Shown here in pieces: positions 26,816-35,100 of a stretch of DNA of 64,000 bases (positions within the stretch are counted from its first letter, which is position 1; each line of letters begins with the position of its first letter). A model generated the notes under the pieces. The model saw nothing but the letters and a program-made list of their open reading frames with translations, did not search any database and was not told where the DNA came from. Location of the stretch: positions 8,481 to 72,480 of the forward strand of contig JBAYGT010000012.1 in the NCBI GenBank assembly GCA_041666525.1, in the 5' to 3' direction. The position numbers were made by a program, and so were the translations under genes. Origin of the DNA: JBAXTZ01 sp041666525 (lineage in GTDB: Bacteria; Bacillota; Negativicutes; JBAXTZ01).

Positions 26816-26845
26816 GGTTTTATATTATTTTAGGAGGCGATACCA

Positions 26846-27421
26846 ATGAGCGATATATCTCTAGAAAAACTTGACCTTATTCGCGAACGTACCGGATTGA
26901 GCTACAAAGATGCCAAGGATTTACTAAAAAAATACAATGGCGATATCCTTGAAGCATTGATTTCTTGGGAAGAGGAAAAACCGACAACAAAAGATACTGT
27001 TAACGATTTAATCGGTAAATTAAAAGACGCTTTTAAAGACGGCCAAGGCAAAGCCACTCCTCATGTTGAGGCGGCAATGAAGTTTCTAAAAGAAAAATAT
27101 TCAGAATTACAGTTAGATGAACGCATCGAAACCGTCAAAGGTGAAGCCAATAAACATGCTACTTTTGCTATCGATAAAGCCAAGCAGCTGATCAGCGAAG
27201 GTAAGGTTTCCAAGGTTTGTATAAAACACGAAGGAAAAATGTTGGTAGAAATACCTGTTGCTTCATGGGGCGCCGGCGCCGCGGTTGCTGCAGCAGTTCT
27301 GATGCCTGAACTTGCGGTTATCGCAGTTTTGGCAAAGGTGTTCAAGTTAATCGAGGTAGAAATCGTCAAAATTGACGGAACTACCGAAAAACTCTCAATT
27401 AGCAACGACGAAACAAAATAG
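26846..27421 (+). CDS. UBA/TS-N-like domain plus DUF4342 protein
   Basis: Protein of 191 residues with no established function. Residues 1-45 (LDLIRERTGLSYKDAKDLLKK, then NGDILEALISWEE) resemble the UBA/TS-N fold found at the start of elongation factor Ts. A charged helical linker spans about 50-120. The C-terminal part (about 125-185) matches DUF4342: ISEGKVSKVCIKHEGK, then a glycine/alanine-rich hydrophobic stretch (GAGAAVAAAVLMPELAVIAVLA) and VEIVKIDGT. It has its own strong promoter and ends in a shared bidirectional terminator. Confidence 0.75.
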   Translation: MSDISLEKLDLIRERTGLSYKDAKDLLKKYNGDILEALISWEEEKPTTKDTVNDLIGKLKDAFKDGQGKATPHVEAAMKFLKEKYSELQLDERIETVKGEANKHATFAIDKAKQLISEGKVSKVCIKHEGKMLVEIPVASWGAGAAVAAAVLMPELAVIAVLAKVFKLIEVEIVKIDGTTEKLSISNDETK

Positions 27422-27464
27422 TAAATAAAGAAGCGCCTCCTTACAGAGGCGCTTCTTTATTTAC
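27421..27464. terminator. Bidirectional terminator, 19-bp perfect stem
   Basis: The arms 27421-27439 and 27446-27464 are perfectly complementary with a CTTACA loop and A/T-rich flanks. It contains the stop codons of both convergent genes (DUF4342 rightward, sugar-binding protein leftward). Confidence 0.92.
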
Positions 27465-28395
27465 CGTTCACGTTCATTTTGTTAATCAATTTACTCGGAA
27501 TATTTATTCGATCAGGAACATTCTGTTTTTTCAAAACGTTAACTGCGGTCTCAACACCAGTCGAACCAATTTCATAGGCATTTTGGGAAACTGTAGCATC
27601 AATAATTCCAAGCTTTATCGCCTGCAGCGCTTCAGGTATAGCATCCACACCAATAATATAAAGATCAATTGCATAATGTGCTTCTCGTTCAGCGTCGGCA
27701 GCGCCAAGCGCCATATAGTCATTTGTCGCGAATATTGCCTGCACTCCGCTATACTGCTCGAGTAAACGCGCAGTCAACTGCTTGGCTTTTTCGCGATCAC
27801 TATCCGCATTTTCATAAGCAACAATCTCCACGCCGGCATCTCTAAGAATTTTTATTGCCGATGCAGAACGCTGGTCTTGTGATTCATCCCCCCAAATACC
27901 GCGAATTATTATTGCGCGCTTCACTTTGCCAGATTGCAATATTGCATTAGCTGCAATTTCGCCGATTGCATCGTTATCACTGGCAACACACGGCAACAAT
28001 TCACCAATATCCAGATAACTATCAATCATAATAACAGGTATTTGGGCGCTACGGGCGCGTCGTAATGCTGTCACAATAACATTGGCATTATGCGGCGCAA
28101 TGACAATAGCGTCAACTTTTTTTTCAACCGCCTGATTAATTATACTGGCTTGCTTAATAAAATCAGTTTCTTGATCCGGACCTTCTACGGTCAAAACGAG
28201 TTGGTTATATTTTACCGATTTTGCACCATCAGCTACATCTTTCCAAAACGCAGCCGAATTTGATTGCAGAATTACCGCAACATTAAAACTATCGGGCTTC
28301 TTTATCAGCACACTATCAATTTTAAACAAATAAAGTAACAATGCCAGAAAAGCTATACTTAATATTACCGTAATAGCCACAATTTTTTTTATCAT
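27457..28395 (-). CDS. Membrane-anchored sugar-binding protein (Peripla_BP_4, RbsB-like)
   Basis: Substrate-binding protein of the ribose/LacI type, 312 residues. A hydrophobic segment (about 5-25) without a clear cleavage site or lipobox suggests a membrane-tethered periplasmic domain. Binding-fold hallmarks are FNVAVILQSNSAAFWKDVADGAK, VDAIVIAPHNANVI, QIPVIMIDS and AIFATNDYMALGA. No permease or ATPase gene of an ABC importer is nearby, so it may serve a remote transporter or a sensor. It has its own extended -10 promoter. Confidence 0.85.
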   Translation of the reverse strand: MIKKIVAITVILSIAFLALLLYLFKIDSVLIKKPDSFNVAVILQSNSAAFWKDVADGAKSVKYNQLVLTVEGPDQETDFIKQASIINQAVEKKVDAIVIAPHNANVIVTALRRARSAQIPVIMIDSYLDIGELLPCVASDNDAIGEIAANAILQSGKVKRAIIIRGIWGDESQDQRSASAIKILRDAGVEIVAYENADSDREKAKQLTARLLEQYSGVQAIFATNDYMALGAADAEREAHYAIDLYIIGVDAIPEALQAIKLGIIDATVSQNAYEIGSTGVETAVNVLKKQNVPDRINIPSKLINKMNVNGK

Positions 28396-28425
28396 TTCAG
28401 CTCCCTAGCTTAACTCGTTGTAATC

Positions 28426-28453
28426 ATTATAGCATTGTGTATTAATAAGTAAA
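28426..28453 (-). promoter_or_regulatory. Putative promoter of the sugar-binding protein gene
   Basis: TTTACT, a 16-base spacer and TATAAT with an upstream TG (TGC-TATAAT) on the minus strand, 31 bases before the start codon. Confidence 0.65.
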
Positions 28454-28483
28454 ATAAAAACAGCTCATAACTTGAGCTGTTTT
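28451..28483 (-). terminator. Terminator of the transketolase genes
   Basis: An 11-bp perfect stem AAAACAGCTCA/TGAGCTGTTTT with a 5-base loop is followed on the minus strand by T-rich sequence. It lies just after the transketolase C-subunit stop. Confidence 0.88.
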
Positions 28484-28491
28484 CTTTATTG

Positions 28492-29430
28492 TCATTTTGT
28501 AAGCAACGCTTCAACCTGACTAACAATATTTTTCGCAGTTAAACCATATCGTTCCTGCAAATAATCCTGTTTTCCGACTTCGCCAAATAAATCGTTAATA
28601 CCAATGCGCTTGAATGGCAAACATAAGCCGCTTTCAGCAATGACTTCGCAAACCGCCGAACCCAATCCATTCATAATTTGATGATTTTCAATCGTTAACA
28701 TTGCTTTGGACTGCTTGGCATATTGCAAAACCAAATCACTATCTAGTGGTTTAATAGTATGCATATCAATCACTGTAGCCGAGATGTCTTTCGCCGCCAG
28801 TATATCACAAGCTTTCAATGCTTCACCAACACAAACGCCGCCGGAGGCAATAAGACATACATCTGAGCCATCACGCAGCACTTTACCTTTGCCAAATTCG
28901 AATTTTTCGTCTTCAGAGTAAACGGTCGGGAGTGTTTTACGGTGCAAACGCATATATGTATTGCCTTTATGCGCTGCAGCCGCTTGAACTAACGCTTTTA
29001 GTGATATAGGGTCACATGGTTCAAAAATAATAACATTAGGAACAGTGCGAACCAATCCAACATCTTCAAACGGCATATGCGTACCACCATTAAATGCTGC
29101 AGACACACCAGGATCTGTGCCGCATAGTTTAACGTTTTGCTGGGCATAGCAACAAGCAATAAAAAATTGATCAAATGCCCGACGTGTAGCAAAACAACCA
29201 AAGGTATTGGCAAAAGGTATTTTACCGCCAGCACTCAAACCAGCTGCAATGCCGACCATGTTTGCTTCAGCAACGCCGACGTCAAAAGTACGGTCAGGGT
29301 ATTTTTGCATGAACGGTTTAGTACCTGACGCCGCCATCAAATCGGCCTCTAATAACACAATGTTCTCATCGGCATCGGCCAATTCCAATAAGGTTTCCGA
29401 ATAGATTGCACGCATTTCTTTATCTGCCAT
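28492..29430 (-). CDS. Transketolase, C-terminal subunit
   Basis: Pyrimidine-binding and C-terminal half of a split transketolase, 312 residues. It works with the adjacent N-terminal subunit in the non-oxidative pentose phosphate pathway. The catalytic Glu region is ADLMAASGTK...DVGVAEANMVGIAAGLS near 28-65, and SFNGGTHMPFEDV-type sequence near 108 contacts the cofactor. The C-terminal domain starts near 185 (GSDVCLIASG). The ATG follows the partner stop by one base with a GGAGG site inside it. Confidence 0.94.
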   Translation of the reverse strand: MADKEMRAIYSETLLELADADENIVLLEADLMAASGTKPFMQKYPDRTFDVGVAEANMVGIAAGLSAGGKIPFANTFGCFATRRAFDQFFIACCYAQQNVKLCGTDPGVSAAFNGGTHMPFEDVGLVRTVPNVIIFEPCDPISLKALVQAAAAHKGNTYMRLHRKTLPTVYSEDEKFEFGKGKVLRDGSDVCLIASGGVCVGEALKACDILAAKDISATVIDMHTIKPLDSDLVLQYAKQSKAMLTIENHQIMNGLGSAVCEVIAESGLCLPFKRIGINDLFGEVGKQDYLQERYGLTAKNIVSQVEALLTK

Positions 29431-29431
29431 C

Positions 29432-30262
29432 TTACTTTACCTCCGCGTCAAGCAGGGCGATTGCCTCAAGTGCTTTATTGTAGTCAAACGTCATATTATG
29501 GCAATCCAAACGTCCTTCTGCAAAAGAACAACCTTTGCCTTTAATTGTATCAAGAATTATCATCACCGGAGCATCAACTGCTGTTTTTGCTTTCGTAATC
29601 GCAGCATCAATCTGAACGTAATCATGACCGTCAATACGCATCGTTGTCCAACCGAAAGCCTGCCATTTTTTCTCAATGTTTTCGATTCCCATGATGTCTT
29701 TGGTATAACCATCGATTTGCATTTTGTTAACATCGGTAAAGGCAATAAGATTGTTCAACTTAAAATGAGCGGCCGCCATCGCGCCTTCCCAGTTTTGTCC
29801 TTCATCAGATTCACCGTCACCAATAATCAGATAGACTTTCCGGTCAATACCGTCCAATCGGTTGGCCAAAGCCAATCCAATCGCCGACGAAATCCCTTGC
29901 CCTAGTGATCCGGTGGTCATATCAACTCCCGGTGTTTTGTTCATATCACAGTGACTAGGAAGATTCGTACCGCCTTTGTTCAGTGTATGCAACCACTCTT
30001 TAGGAAAAAAGCCTCTGCTTGCCAGCGTGCAATATAGCGCCGGCCCGGCATGACCTTTTGACAAAACCAGTTTATCGCGATCAGACATTTTCGGGTTAGC
30101 GGCGTCATAGTGCATATGACATTCATACAACACCGTTAACAAATCAACAACTGACATCGCGCCACCAATATGGCCAACGCCGAGAAATCCAATACACTCA
30201 ATAGTGTCTTTACGAATTTGGTTGGCCTTGGCTTTCAACTCATTCAGGACTTGCTGCTCCAT
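29432..30262 (-). CDS. Transketolase, N-terminal (thiamine-diphosphate-binding) subunit
   Basis: Diphosphate-binding half of split transketolase, 276 residues. The ThDP motif is GDGESDEGQNWEGAMAAAHFKLNNLIAFTDVNKMQIDG near 148-190. SKGHAGPALY near 70 and SLGQGISSAIGLAL near 120 are also conserved. Split transketolases of this kind are frequent in Firmicutes and archaea. ATG 30262 has GGAGG upstream. Confidence 0.94.
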   Translation of the reverse strand: MEQQVLNELKAKANQIRKDTIECIGFLGVGHIGGAMSVVDLLTVLYECHMHYDAANPKMSDRDKLVLSKGHAGPALYCTLASRGFFPKEWLHTLNKGGTNLPSHCDMNKTPGVDMTTGSLGQGISSAIGLALANRLDGIDRKVYLIIGDGESDEGQNWEGAMAAAHFKLNNLIAFTDVNKMQIDGYTKDIMGIENIEKKWQAFGWTTMRIDGHDYVQIDAAITKAKTAVDAPVMIILDTIKGKGCSFAEGRLDCHNMTFDYNKALEAIALLDAEVK

Positions 30263-30289
30263 AAAACCTCCGTAAAATATTATAACGTT

Positions 30290-30298
30290 ATTATATCA
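30290..30298 (-). promoter_or_regulatory. Extended -10 promoter of the transketolase genes
   Basis: TGA-TATAAT on the minus strand, 28 bases before the start codon; the -35 region is weak. Confidence 0.5.
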
Positions 30299-30331
30299 CA
30301 GTTTTGTGGTTACAAATCAAATATTACAACG

Positions 30332-30994
30332 TCATATCTCGTCATGCTCTTTAAAACTATAGTAACCTTTTGCTGTAAAAATAACATGATCCAATACCGG
30401 AATACCTAATAATTTTCCGGCTTGTAGCAAACGTGTGGTAATAAGTCGGTCTTCATCACTCGGAAACAATTGCCCTGAAGGGTGATTGTGGGCGATGATT
30501 ATTGCCGCTGCCCGGTCAGTCAGTGGAGCGGCAAAAACCTCGCGCGGATGTACTAGACTGCGATCAGATAATCCAATTGTCACAACCCGGCACTTAATTA
30601 CTTCGTTCGCACCGTTTAACGATAGACACAACAAGTGTTCCTGACGGCGATCGACATAATGCCGGACGATATTCATTACGTCAACCGGTTTGATTATCCT
30701 AACTCCGTCAGCGCTAATATGACGACGCACAAATTCCCAAGCCGCGGCTAGAACCGTTGCTTTTACAGCAGCAATACCAGGTATGCACCTCAGTTTTTCA
30801 AGCGGGAAATCTGCAGTATCGTTATTATCAAAAACTTCCACCACCTGATGTGCAACATTCATAACATCATTGCCTTTAGTACCGGTACCAATGATTGCGG
30901 CAATAAGTTCAACATCAGTCAAAGCGCTGGCTCCACGTACGGCAAGTTTTTCACGAGGCCGATCAATTTCCGCAATAGCTTTCAAGTTCTTCAC
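30332..30994 (-). CDS. radC: JAB-domain protein RadC
   Basis: RadC-family protein once linked to DNA repair; its function is unsettled. The N-terminal part has a UPF0758 helix-hairpin-helix region (DRPREKLAVRGASALTDVELIAAIIGTG). The C-terminal JAB1/MPN metalloprotease-like domain has the zinc motif AHNHPSGQLFPSDED near 170. I use GTG 30994, which has GGAG about 11 bases upstream, giving 220 residues. An ATG at 31015, 12 bases past thrS, lacks a ribosome site and is the alternative. Confidence 0.92.
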   Translation of the reverse strand: MKNLKAIAEIDRPREKLAVRGASALTDVELIAAIIGTGTKGNDVMNVAHQVVEVFDNNDTADFPLEKLRCIPGIAAVKATVLAAAWEFVRRHISADGVRIIKPVDVMNIVRHYVDRRQEHLLCLSLNGANEVIKCRVVTIGLSDRSLVHPREVFAAPLTDRAAAIIIAHNHPSGQLFPSDEDRLITTRLLQAGKLLGIPVLDHVIFTAKGYYSFKEHDEI

Positions 30995-31027
30995 AATTAA
31001 ACGAACTCCATTCATGCAATAATAGCA

Positions 31028-32935
31028 TTACCAGATAATACGATCTACGTTATCTTTCAACACGCGCTCGATAAAGACTTCTAACGACATCGTGCCAATG
31101 TCATTCTGTCCGCGTTGACGAACAGCGACTTCGCCTGCTTCAGCTTCTTTATCACCGATAACCAACATATAGGGAATTTTTTCCATCTGTGCTTGACGAA
31201 TTTTGTAACCGATTTTCTCATTTCGCGAATCCAACTCGACGCGGATCCCCTGTCGTTTTAATCGCTCTACAACTGTGTGTGAATATTCCAATGAACGATC
31301 TGTTATTGGCATAACTTTAACTTGTACTGGCGCTAACCACACCGGAAAGGCACCGGCAAAATGTTCGATCAGGATACCAATGAATCGTTCCAAGCTTCCA
31401 TACACAACCCGGTGTATCATAACCGGCCTGTGTTTTTTACCATCTTCGCCGATATACGTCAAATCAAATTTCTCCGGCATCAACATATCAAGCTGTATGG
31501 TACCGCATTGCCAAGTACGGCCGATTGAATCACGTAAATGGAAATCAATTTTGGGCCCGTAAAACGCTCCGTCGCCTTCATTTACACGATACTTCATTCC
31601 GCGCTCATCCATTGCTGATCGCAATGATTCTGTAGCAATTTCCCATATTTCATCGGTGCCCATAGCGCCTTCAGGCTTTGTACTCAGCTCAGCATGGTAA
31701 GTCAGCCCAAATGTACTGTACACCTCTTCGAATAAATCTACTACGCTCATAATTTCTTTTTTCACCTGGGACGGCAACATTGTTATGTGTGCGTCGTCCT
31801 GTGTAAAGCAGCGCACCCGCATCAAGCCATGCAATGCGCCTGACAATTCATGCCGGTGTACCAAACCAAGTTCGGCCCAACGTAATGGCAAGTCGCGGTA
31901 ACTAAAATGATGCTGGCGGTAAATCAGCATTGCACCCGGACAGTTCATCGGCTTAATTGCATATTCACCTTCATCAATAGTCGTAAAATACATATTATCT
32001 CGGTAATGATCCCAATGCCCCGACTGATGCCAAAGCTCTTTGTTTAAAATAATCGGTGTCTTGATCTCGTCATATCCGTAACGTGAATGTACTTCATGCC
32101 AATAATTTTCCAAAGCATTTCTTAACACCATTCCCTTGGGATGAAAGAACGGAAATCCTGGACCTTCGTCCTGAATGCTAAACAGATCCAGCTCACGGCC
32201 GAGTTTTCTGTGGTCACGACGGGCAGCCTCTTCAAGCATATTTAAATATTCTTCCAAGGCTTCCTTGCCAGAAAATGCAGTCCCATAAATCCGCTGCAAC
32301 ATTTTGTTTTTCTCGCTGCCGCGCCAATAAGCGCCGGCAACCTGAAGCAATTTGAACGCTTTGACTTGATTTGTTGATACAAGGTGCGGACCGGCACATA
32401 AGTCGACAAAATCACCTTGTCGATAAAACGTAATTAATGCGTCTTCAGGCAACTCATTGACTAATTCGATTTTATATAGTTCACCAGCCTTGTTCATTAA
32501 ACGAACCGCTTCTTCACGAGAAACTTCAACGCGTTCTAATAGCAGATTACTATCGATTATTTTTTGCATCTCTTTTTCAATTTTTTTGAGTTCCTCTGAA
32601 GTAAACGGATTTTCAATATCAAAATCATAGTAAAAACCATTTTCAATGGCTGGTCCTATAGCCAACTTTACGTCTGGATACAGCCGTTGTACTGCTTGTG
32701 CCAAAATATGCGAAGCAGTATGCCGTAAAGCATTTTTCCCTTCCGCATCTTCAAAAGTAAAATACTCTACTTGGGCATCAGTGTTCAAAACAAACGATAA
32801 ATCATGCAACTGGCCGTTGACTTTAGCTACAAGCGACTTCTTTGCCAATCCTTGACTTATTTGTTTGGCGATTTGCAATAACGAAATCCCGCTCTCGCAC
32901 TCAAGTTGTTTCCCGTCTTTTAACGTTATTTTCAT
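31028..32935 (-). CDS. thrS: Threonyl-tRNA synthetase
   Basis: Class II synthetase that charges tRNA-Thr. The 635 residues show an N-terminal TGS domain (1-62), the editing domain with HTASHILAQAV near 70-80, the class II core with MNCPGAMLIYR near 330 and MRVRCFTQDDAHI near 375, and the anticodon-binding domain from about 540. ATG 32935 has GGAGGGG upstream. The open frame extends 13 codons further back but lies within the leader. It is controlled by the T-box in front. Confidence 0.97.
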   Translation of the reverse strand: MKITLKDGKQLECESGISLLQIAKQISQGLAKKSLVAKVNGQLHDLSFVLNTDAQVEYFTFEDAEGKNALRHTASHILAQAVQRLYPDVKLAIGPAIENGFYYDFDIENPFTSEELKKIEKEMQKIIDSNLLLERVEVSREEAVRLMNKAGELYKIELVNELPEDALITFYRQGDFVDLCAGPHLVSTNQVKAFKLLQVAGAYWRGSEKNKMLQRIYGTAFSGKEALEEYLNMLEEAARRDHRKLGRELDLFSIQDEGPGFPFFHPKGMVLRNALENYWHEVHSRYGYDEIKTPIILNKELWHQSGHWDHYRDNMYFTTIDEGEYAIKPMNCPGAMLIYRQHHFSYRDLPLRWAELGLVHRHELSGALHGLMRVRCFTQDDAHITMLPSQVKKEIMSVVDLFEEVYSTFGLTYHAELSTKPEGAMGTDEIWEIATESLRSAMDERGMKYRVNEGDGAFYGPKIDFHLRDSIGRTWQCGTIQLDMLMPEKFDLTYIGEDGKKHRPVMIHRVVYGSLERFIGILIEHFAGAFPVWLAPVQVKVMPITDRSLEYSHTVVERLKRQGIRVELDSRNEKIGYKIRQAQMEKIPYMLVIGDKEAEAGEVAVRQRGQNDIGTMSLEVFIERVLKDNVDRIIW

Positions 32936-32942
32936 TTTCCCC

Positions 32943-33221
32943 TCCATAAATATAAAAAATTCTCCCGCCCACAAGGGGCGAGAGAAAATATCCCACGCGG
33001 TTCCACCCTATTCAACAATTTAATATCTCACACATAATCCGAAATCTAAATTATTTTCTTAGTCTTCTATAACGGGAATTCCCGGCGCAAAATACTTAAT
33101 TTTCTTTTACGCTGCTCAAAAGTGGTAACACACAAAATTTTGCGATTATCGCTTACAGCTGTTGCAATAACTCTCTGGCGCAAAGATTACAGGCATCATG
33201 TCTTTATCAAAGCTTTGCTTC
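32943..33221 (-). promoter_or_regulatory. T-box riboswitch (specifier ACC, Thr) of thrS
   Basis: Leader RNA that senses uncharged tRNA-Thr. Reading the minus strand: the distal stem I element AGAGAGTT (near 33172), specifier ACC at 33124-33126 followed by the characteristic ACTTTTGAG, the antiterminator T-box GGGTGGAACCGCG near 32995-33010, then an 11-bp terminator stem (32960-32986, one G:U pair) and a run of T. Uncharged tRNA-Thr should bind the specifier and the TGGA bulge and favour read-through. With the thrS/fba promoters it accounts for the largest gene-free gap, 32936-33369. Confidence 0.93.
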
Positions 33222-33250
33222 ATTGTAGTATTTTTGGAAGAATATGTCAA
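33222..33250 (-). promoter_or_regulatory. Promoter of thrS
   Basis: A perfect TTGACA, a 17-base spacer and TACAAT on the minus strand, directly before the T-box leader. Confidence 0.9.
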
Positions 33251-33309
33251 TATTTGTAAGTACAACAAGTTCAGCAATTGAATCATATTTATATTTTACT
33301 AATCTTTTT

Positions 33310-33338
33310 TTGAACAGCCAGTATTATTGTGCTATAAT
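33310..33338 (+). promoter_or_regulatory. Promoter of fba
   Basis: TTGAAC, a 17-base spacer and a perfect TATAAT, 31 bases before the start codon, with AGGAGG following. Confidence 0.88.
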
Positions 33339-33369
33339 TGTGAGGAATTAATTCTAGGAGGATATGTTA

Positions 33370-34299
33370 ATGCCATTAGTAGGAACTAAAGAAATGTTCA
33401 AAAAAGCATACGAAGGCAAATACGCTATCGGTGCTTTTAACGTGAACAACATGGAAATCATCCAAGGTATCGTTGATGCGGGTAAAGAAGTTCAAGCTCC
33501 GCTTATTCTTCAAGTTAGCGCTGGCGCTAGAAAATATGCACGTCATATCTATCTGATCAAGCTTGTTGAAGCAGCCGTAGCCGATAGTGGTTTGCCAATT
33601 GCTTTACACCTTGATCATGGTGACAGTTTCGAGCTTTGCAAAAGTTGCGTTGATGGCGGTTTCACTTCCGTAATGATTGATGCTTCGCATCATTCTTTTG
33701 AAGAAAACATTGCCATCACAAAGCAAGTTGTTGAATATGCTCATGCCCACGGTGTAGTCGTTGAAGCAGAACTTGGCCGTCTGGCAGGCGTTGAAGACTC
33801 GGTAAATGTCAGCGCGGCTGATGCATCATACACTAACCCCGAACAAGCAGCCGAGTTTGTTCATCGCACCGGCGTTGATAGTTTGGCTATCGCTATCGGC
33901 ACCAGTCACGGCGCATTCAAGTTCAAGGGTGATCCAAATCTTGATTTTGCCCGACTGCAAATAATTTCTGATTTGCTGCCAAACTTCCCGTTGGTTTTGC
34001 ACGGAGCATCCAGCGTTATTCCGGAATTGGTTGCCAAAATCAACAAATATGGCGGTAAAATGCCTGGTGCTCAAGGCGTTCCCGAAGAAATGTTACGTCA
34101 CGCTGCTACTATGGGCGTATGTAAGATTAATATCGACTCTGACTTGCGTTTGGCAATGACTGCAACTATTCGCGAATACTTTGCCGAGCATCCGGATCAT
34201 TTTGACCCACGCCAATATTTGGCACCTGCTCGTGAAGCCATCAAGCAAATGGTTCAACGCAAAATCGTAAATGTTCTTGGTTGTGCTGGTAAAGCTTAA
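33370..34299 (+). CDS. fba: Class II fructose-bisphosphate aldolase
   Basis: Zinc aldolase that splits fructose-1,6-bisphosphate into glyceraldehyde-3-phosphate and dihydroxyacetone phosphate. The 309 residues show the metal-binding HLDHGD near 80, catalytic/phosphate loops AIGTSHGAFKFKG near 176 and HGASS near 213, and NIDSDLRLA near 256. I start at ATG 33370, 8 bases after AGGAGG, rather than ATG 33364, only 2 bases after it. It has its own promoter and a strong convergent terminator. Confidence 0.96.
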   Translation: MPLVGTKEMFKKAYEGKYAIGAFNVNNMEIIQGIVDAGKEVQAPLILQVSAGARKYARHIYLIKLVEAAVADSGLPIALHLDHGDSFELCKSCVDGGFTSVMIDASHHSFEENIAITKQVVEYAHAHGVVVEAELGRLAGVEDSVNVSAADASYTNPEQAAEFVHRTGVDSLAIAIGTSHGAFKFKGDPNLDFARLQIISDLLPNFPLVLHGASSVIPELVAKINKYGGKMPGAQGVPEEMLRHAATMGVCKINIDSDLRLAMTATIREYFAEHPDHFDPRQYLAPAREAIKQMVQRKIVNVLGCAGKA

Positions 34300-34310
34300 C
34301 AATCTTTCGT

Positions 34311-34364
34311 TATAGATAACAAAAAAAGTCTTCGTTTTTACGAAGACTTTTTTTGTTATCTATA
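34311..34364. terminator. Bidirectional terminator, 24-bp perfect stem
   Basis: The arms 34311-34334 and 34341-34364 are perfectly complementary with a TTTTTA loop and internal A7/T7 tracts that act as T-runs in either direction. It lies between fba and the convergent outer-membrane protein gene. Confidence 0.92.
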
Positions 34365-34370
34365 TTTGTT

Positions 34371-35033
34371 TTAGAACCCGAAGGATGCGCCGACAAACGG
34401 ACCGGCAAAGGTTAAAGAATTTGCCGAGTTATCAATAGTGCCACCATATTGGGTAACTTTATAACCAGCATCAATTGAGAAAACCATGGCTATCGGAACG
34501 GACAATCCGGCCTCGTAGGTCAGACGAGTGTTGCCATAAGCACCGGACGCATAAATTGTCGCTAAAACAATATTGTACGAAACATTAGCGCCAGCCTGCC
34601 AACCAAAATTATTAGCAACAGCATTATTTTGCACATTTTGCAAACTAACATCGCCGTTAAAATTTTCCACAACTCCGGCAAACACATTGAGATTCGGTAA
34701 TAGCGGCGCTGAAAATACATTATACATTAAGTTTGCTTCTAAACTGCTGTAATTAGTCGGTAAATTGGACGTAGTTTTCAGTTTATCAGTTGTCAATTGC
34801 GCATTCATCGCAAAACCAGCCCCCAAACCAACCGTAGCACCTAAATCATACGCGAAATTATAATTAGCGTTCGTGAAATAATTTTGAATCGTCGAGGACG
34901 GTGTAACTTGTCCCAACCCTTTAACTTTAACATCCGCTTCAAAATGCGGAAAGCTGTAGTTCGTCAACGGTGCAGCAAGTGCAATACTAGAAACAAGCAT
35001 TGTCATTACCACCAAAAATAGTAATTTTTTCAT
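34371..35033 (-). CDS. Putative outer-membrane beta-barrel protein
   Basis: Secreted protein of 220 residues with a clear signal peptide (MKKLLFLVVMTMLVSSIALA, cleavage near 20). The mature part is rich in Gly, Ala, Asn, aromatic and alternating polar/hydrophobic residues, as in an 8-10-strand barrel. It ends in GASFGF, with the terminal Phe used by the BAM machinery. No specific family is recognised; it could be an adhesin, OmpA-barrel-like or OmpW-like protein. Its presence supports a diderm envelope. It has an extended -10 promoter near 35070 and GGAGG before its ATG. Confidence 0.75.
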   Translation of the reverse strand: MKKLLFLVVMTMLVSSIALAAPLTNYSFPHFEADVKVKGLGQVTPSSTIQNYFTNANYNFAYDLGATVGLGAGFAMNAQLTTDKLKTTSNLPTNYSSLEANLMYNVFSAPLLPNLNVFAGVVENFNGDVSLQNVQNNAVANNFGWQAGANVSYNIVLATIYASGAYGNTRLTYEAGLSVPIAMVFSIDAGYKVTQYGGTIDNSANSLTFAGPFVGASFGF

Positions 35034-35069
35034 ATTTTTCCTCCAAATCCATTATAAAAACTAGGCTTT

Positions 35070-35078
35070 ATTATAACA
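35070..35078 (-). promoter_or_regulatory. Extended -10 promoter of the outer-membrane protein gene
   Basis: TGT-TATAAT on the minus strand, 37 bases before the start codon; the -35 region is weak. Confidence 0.5.
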
Positions 35079-35100
35079 TAAGTTTCGCGACATCTTCTAG

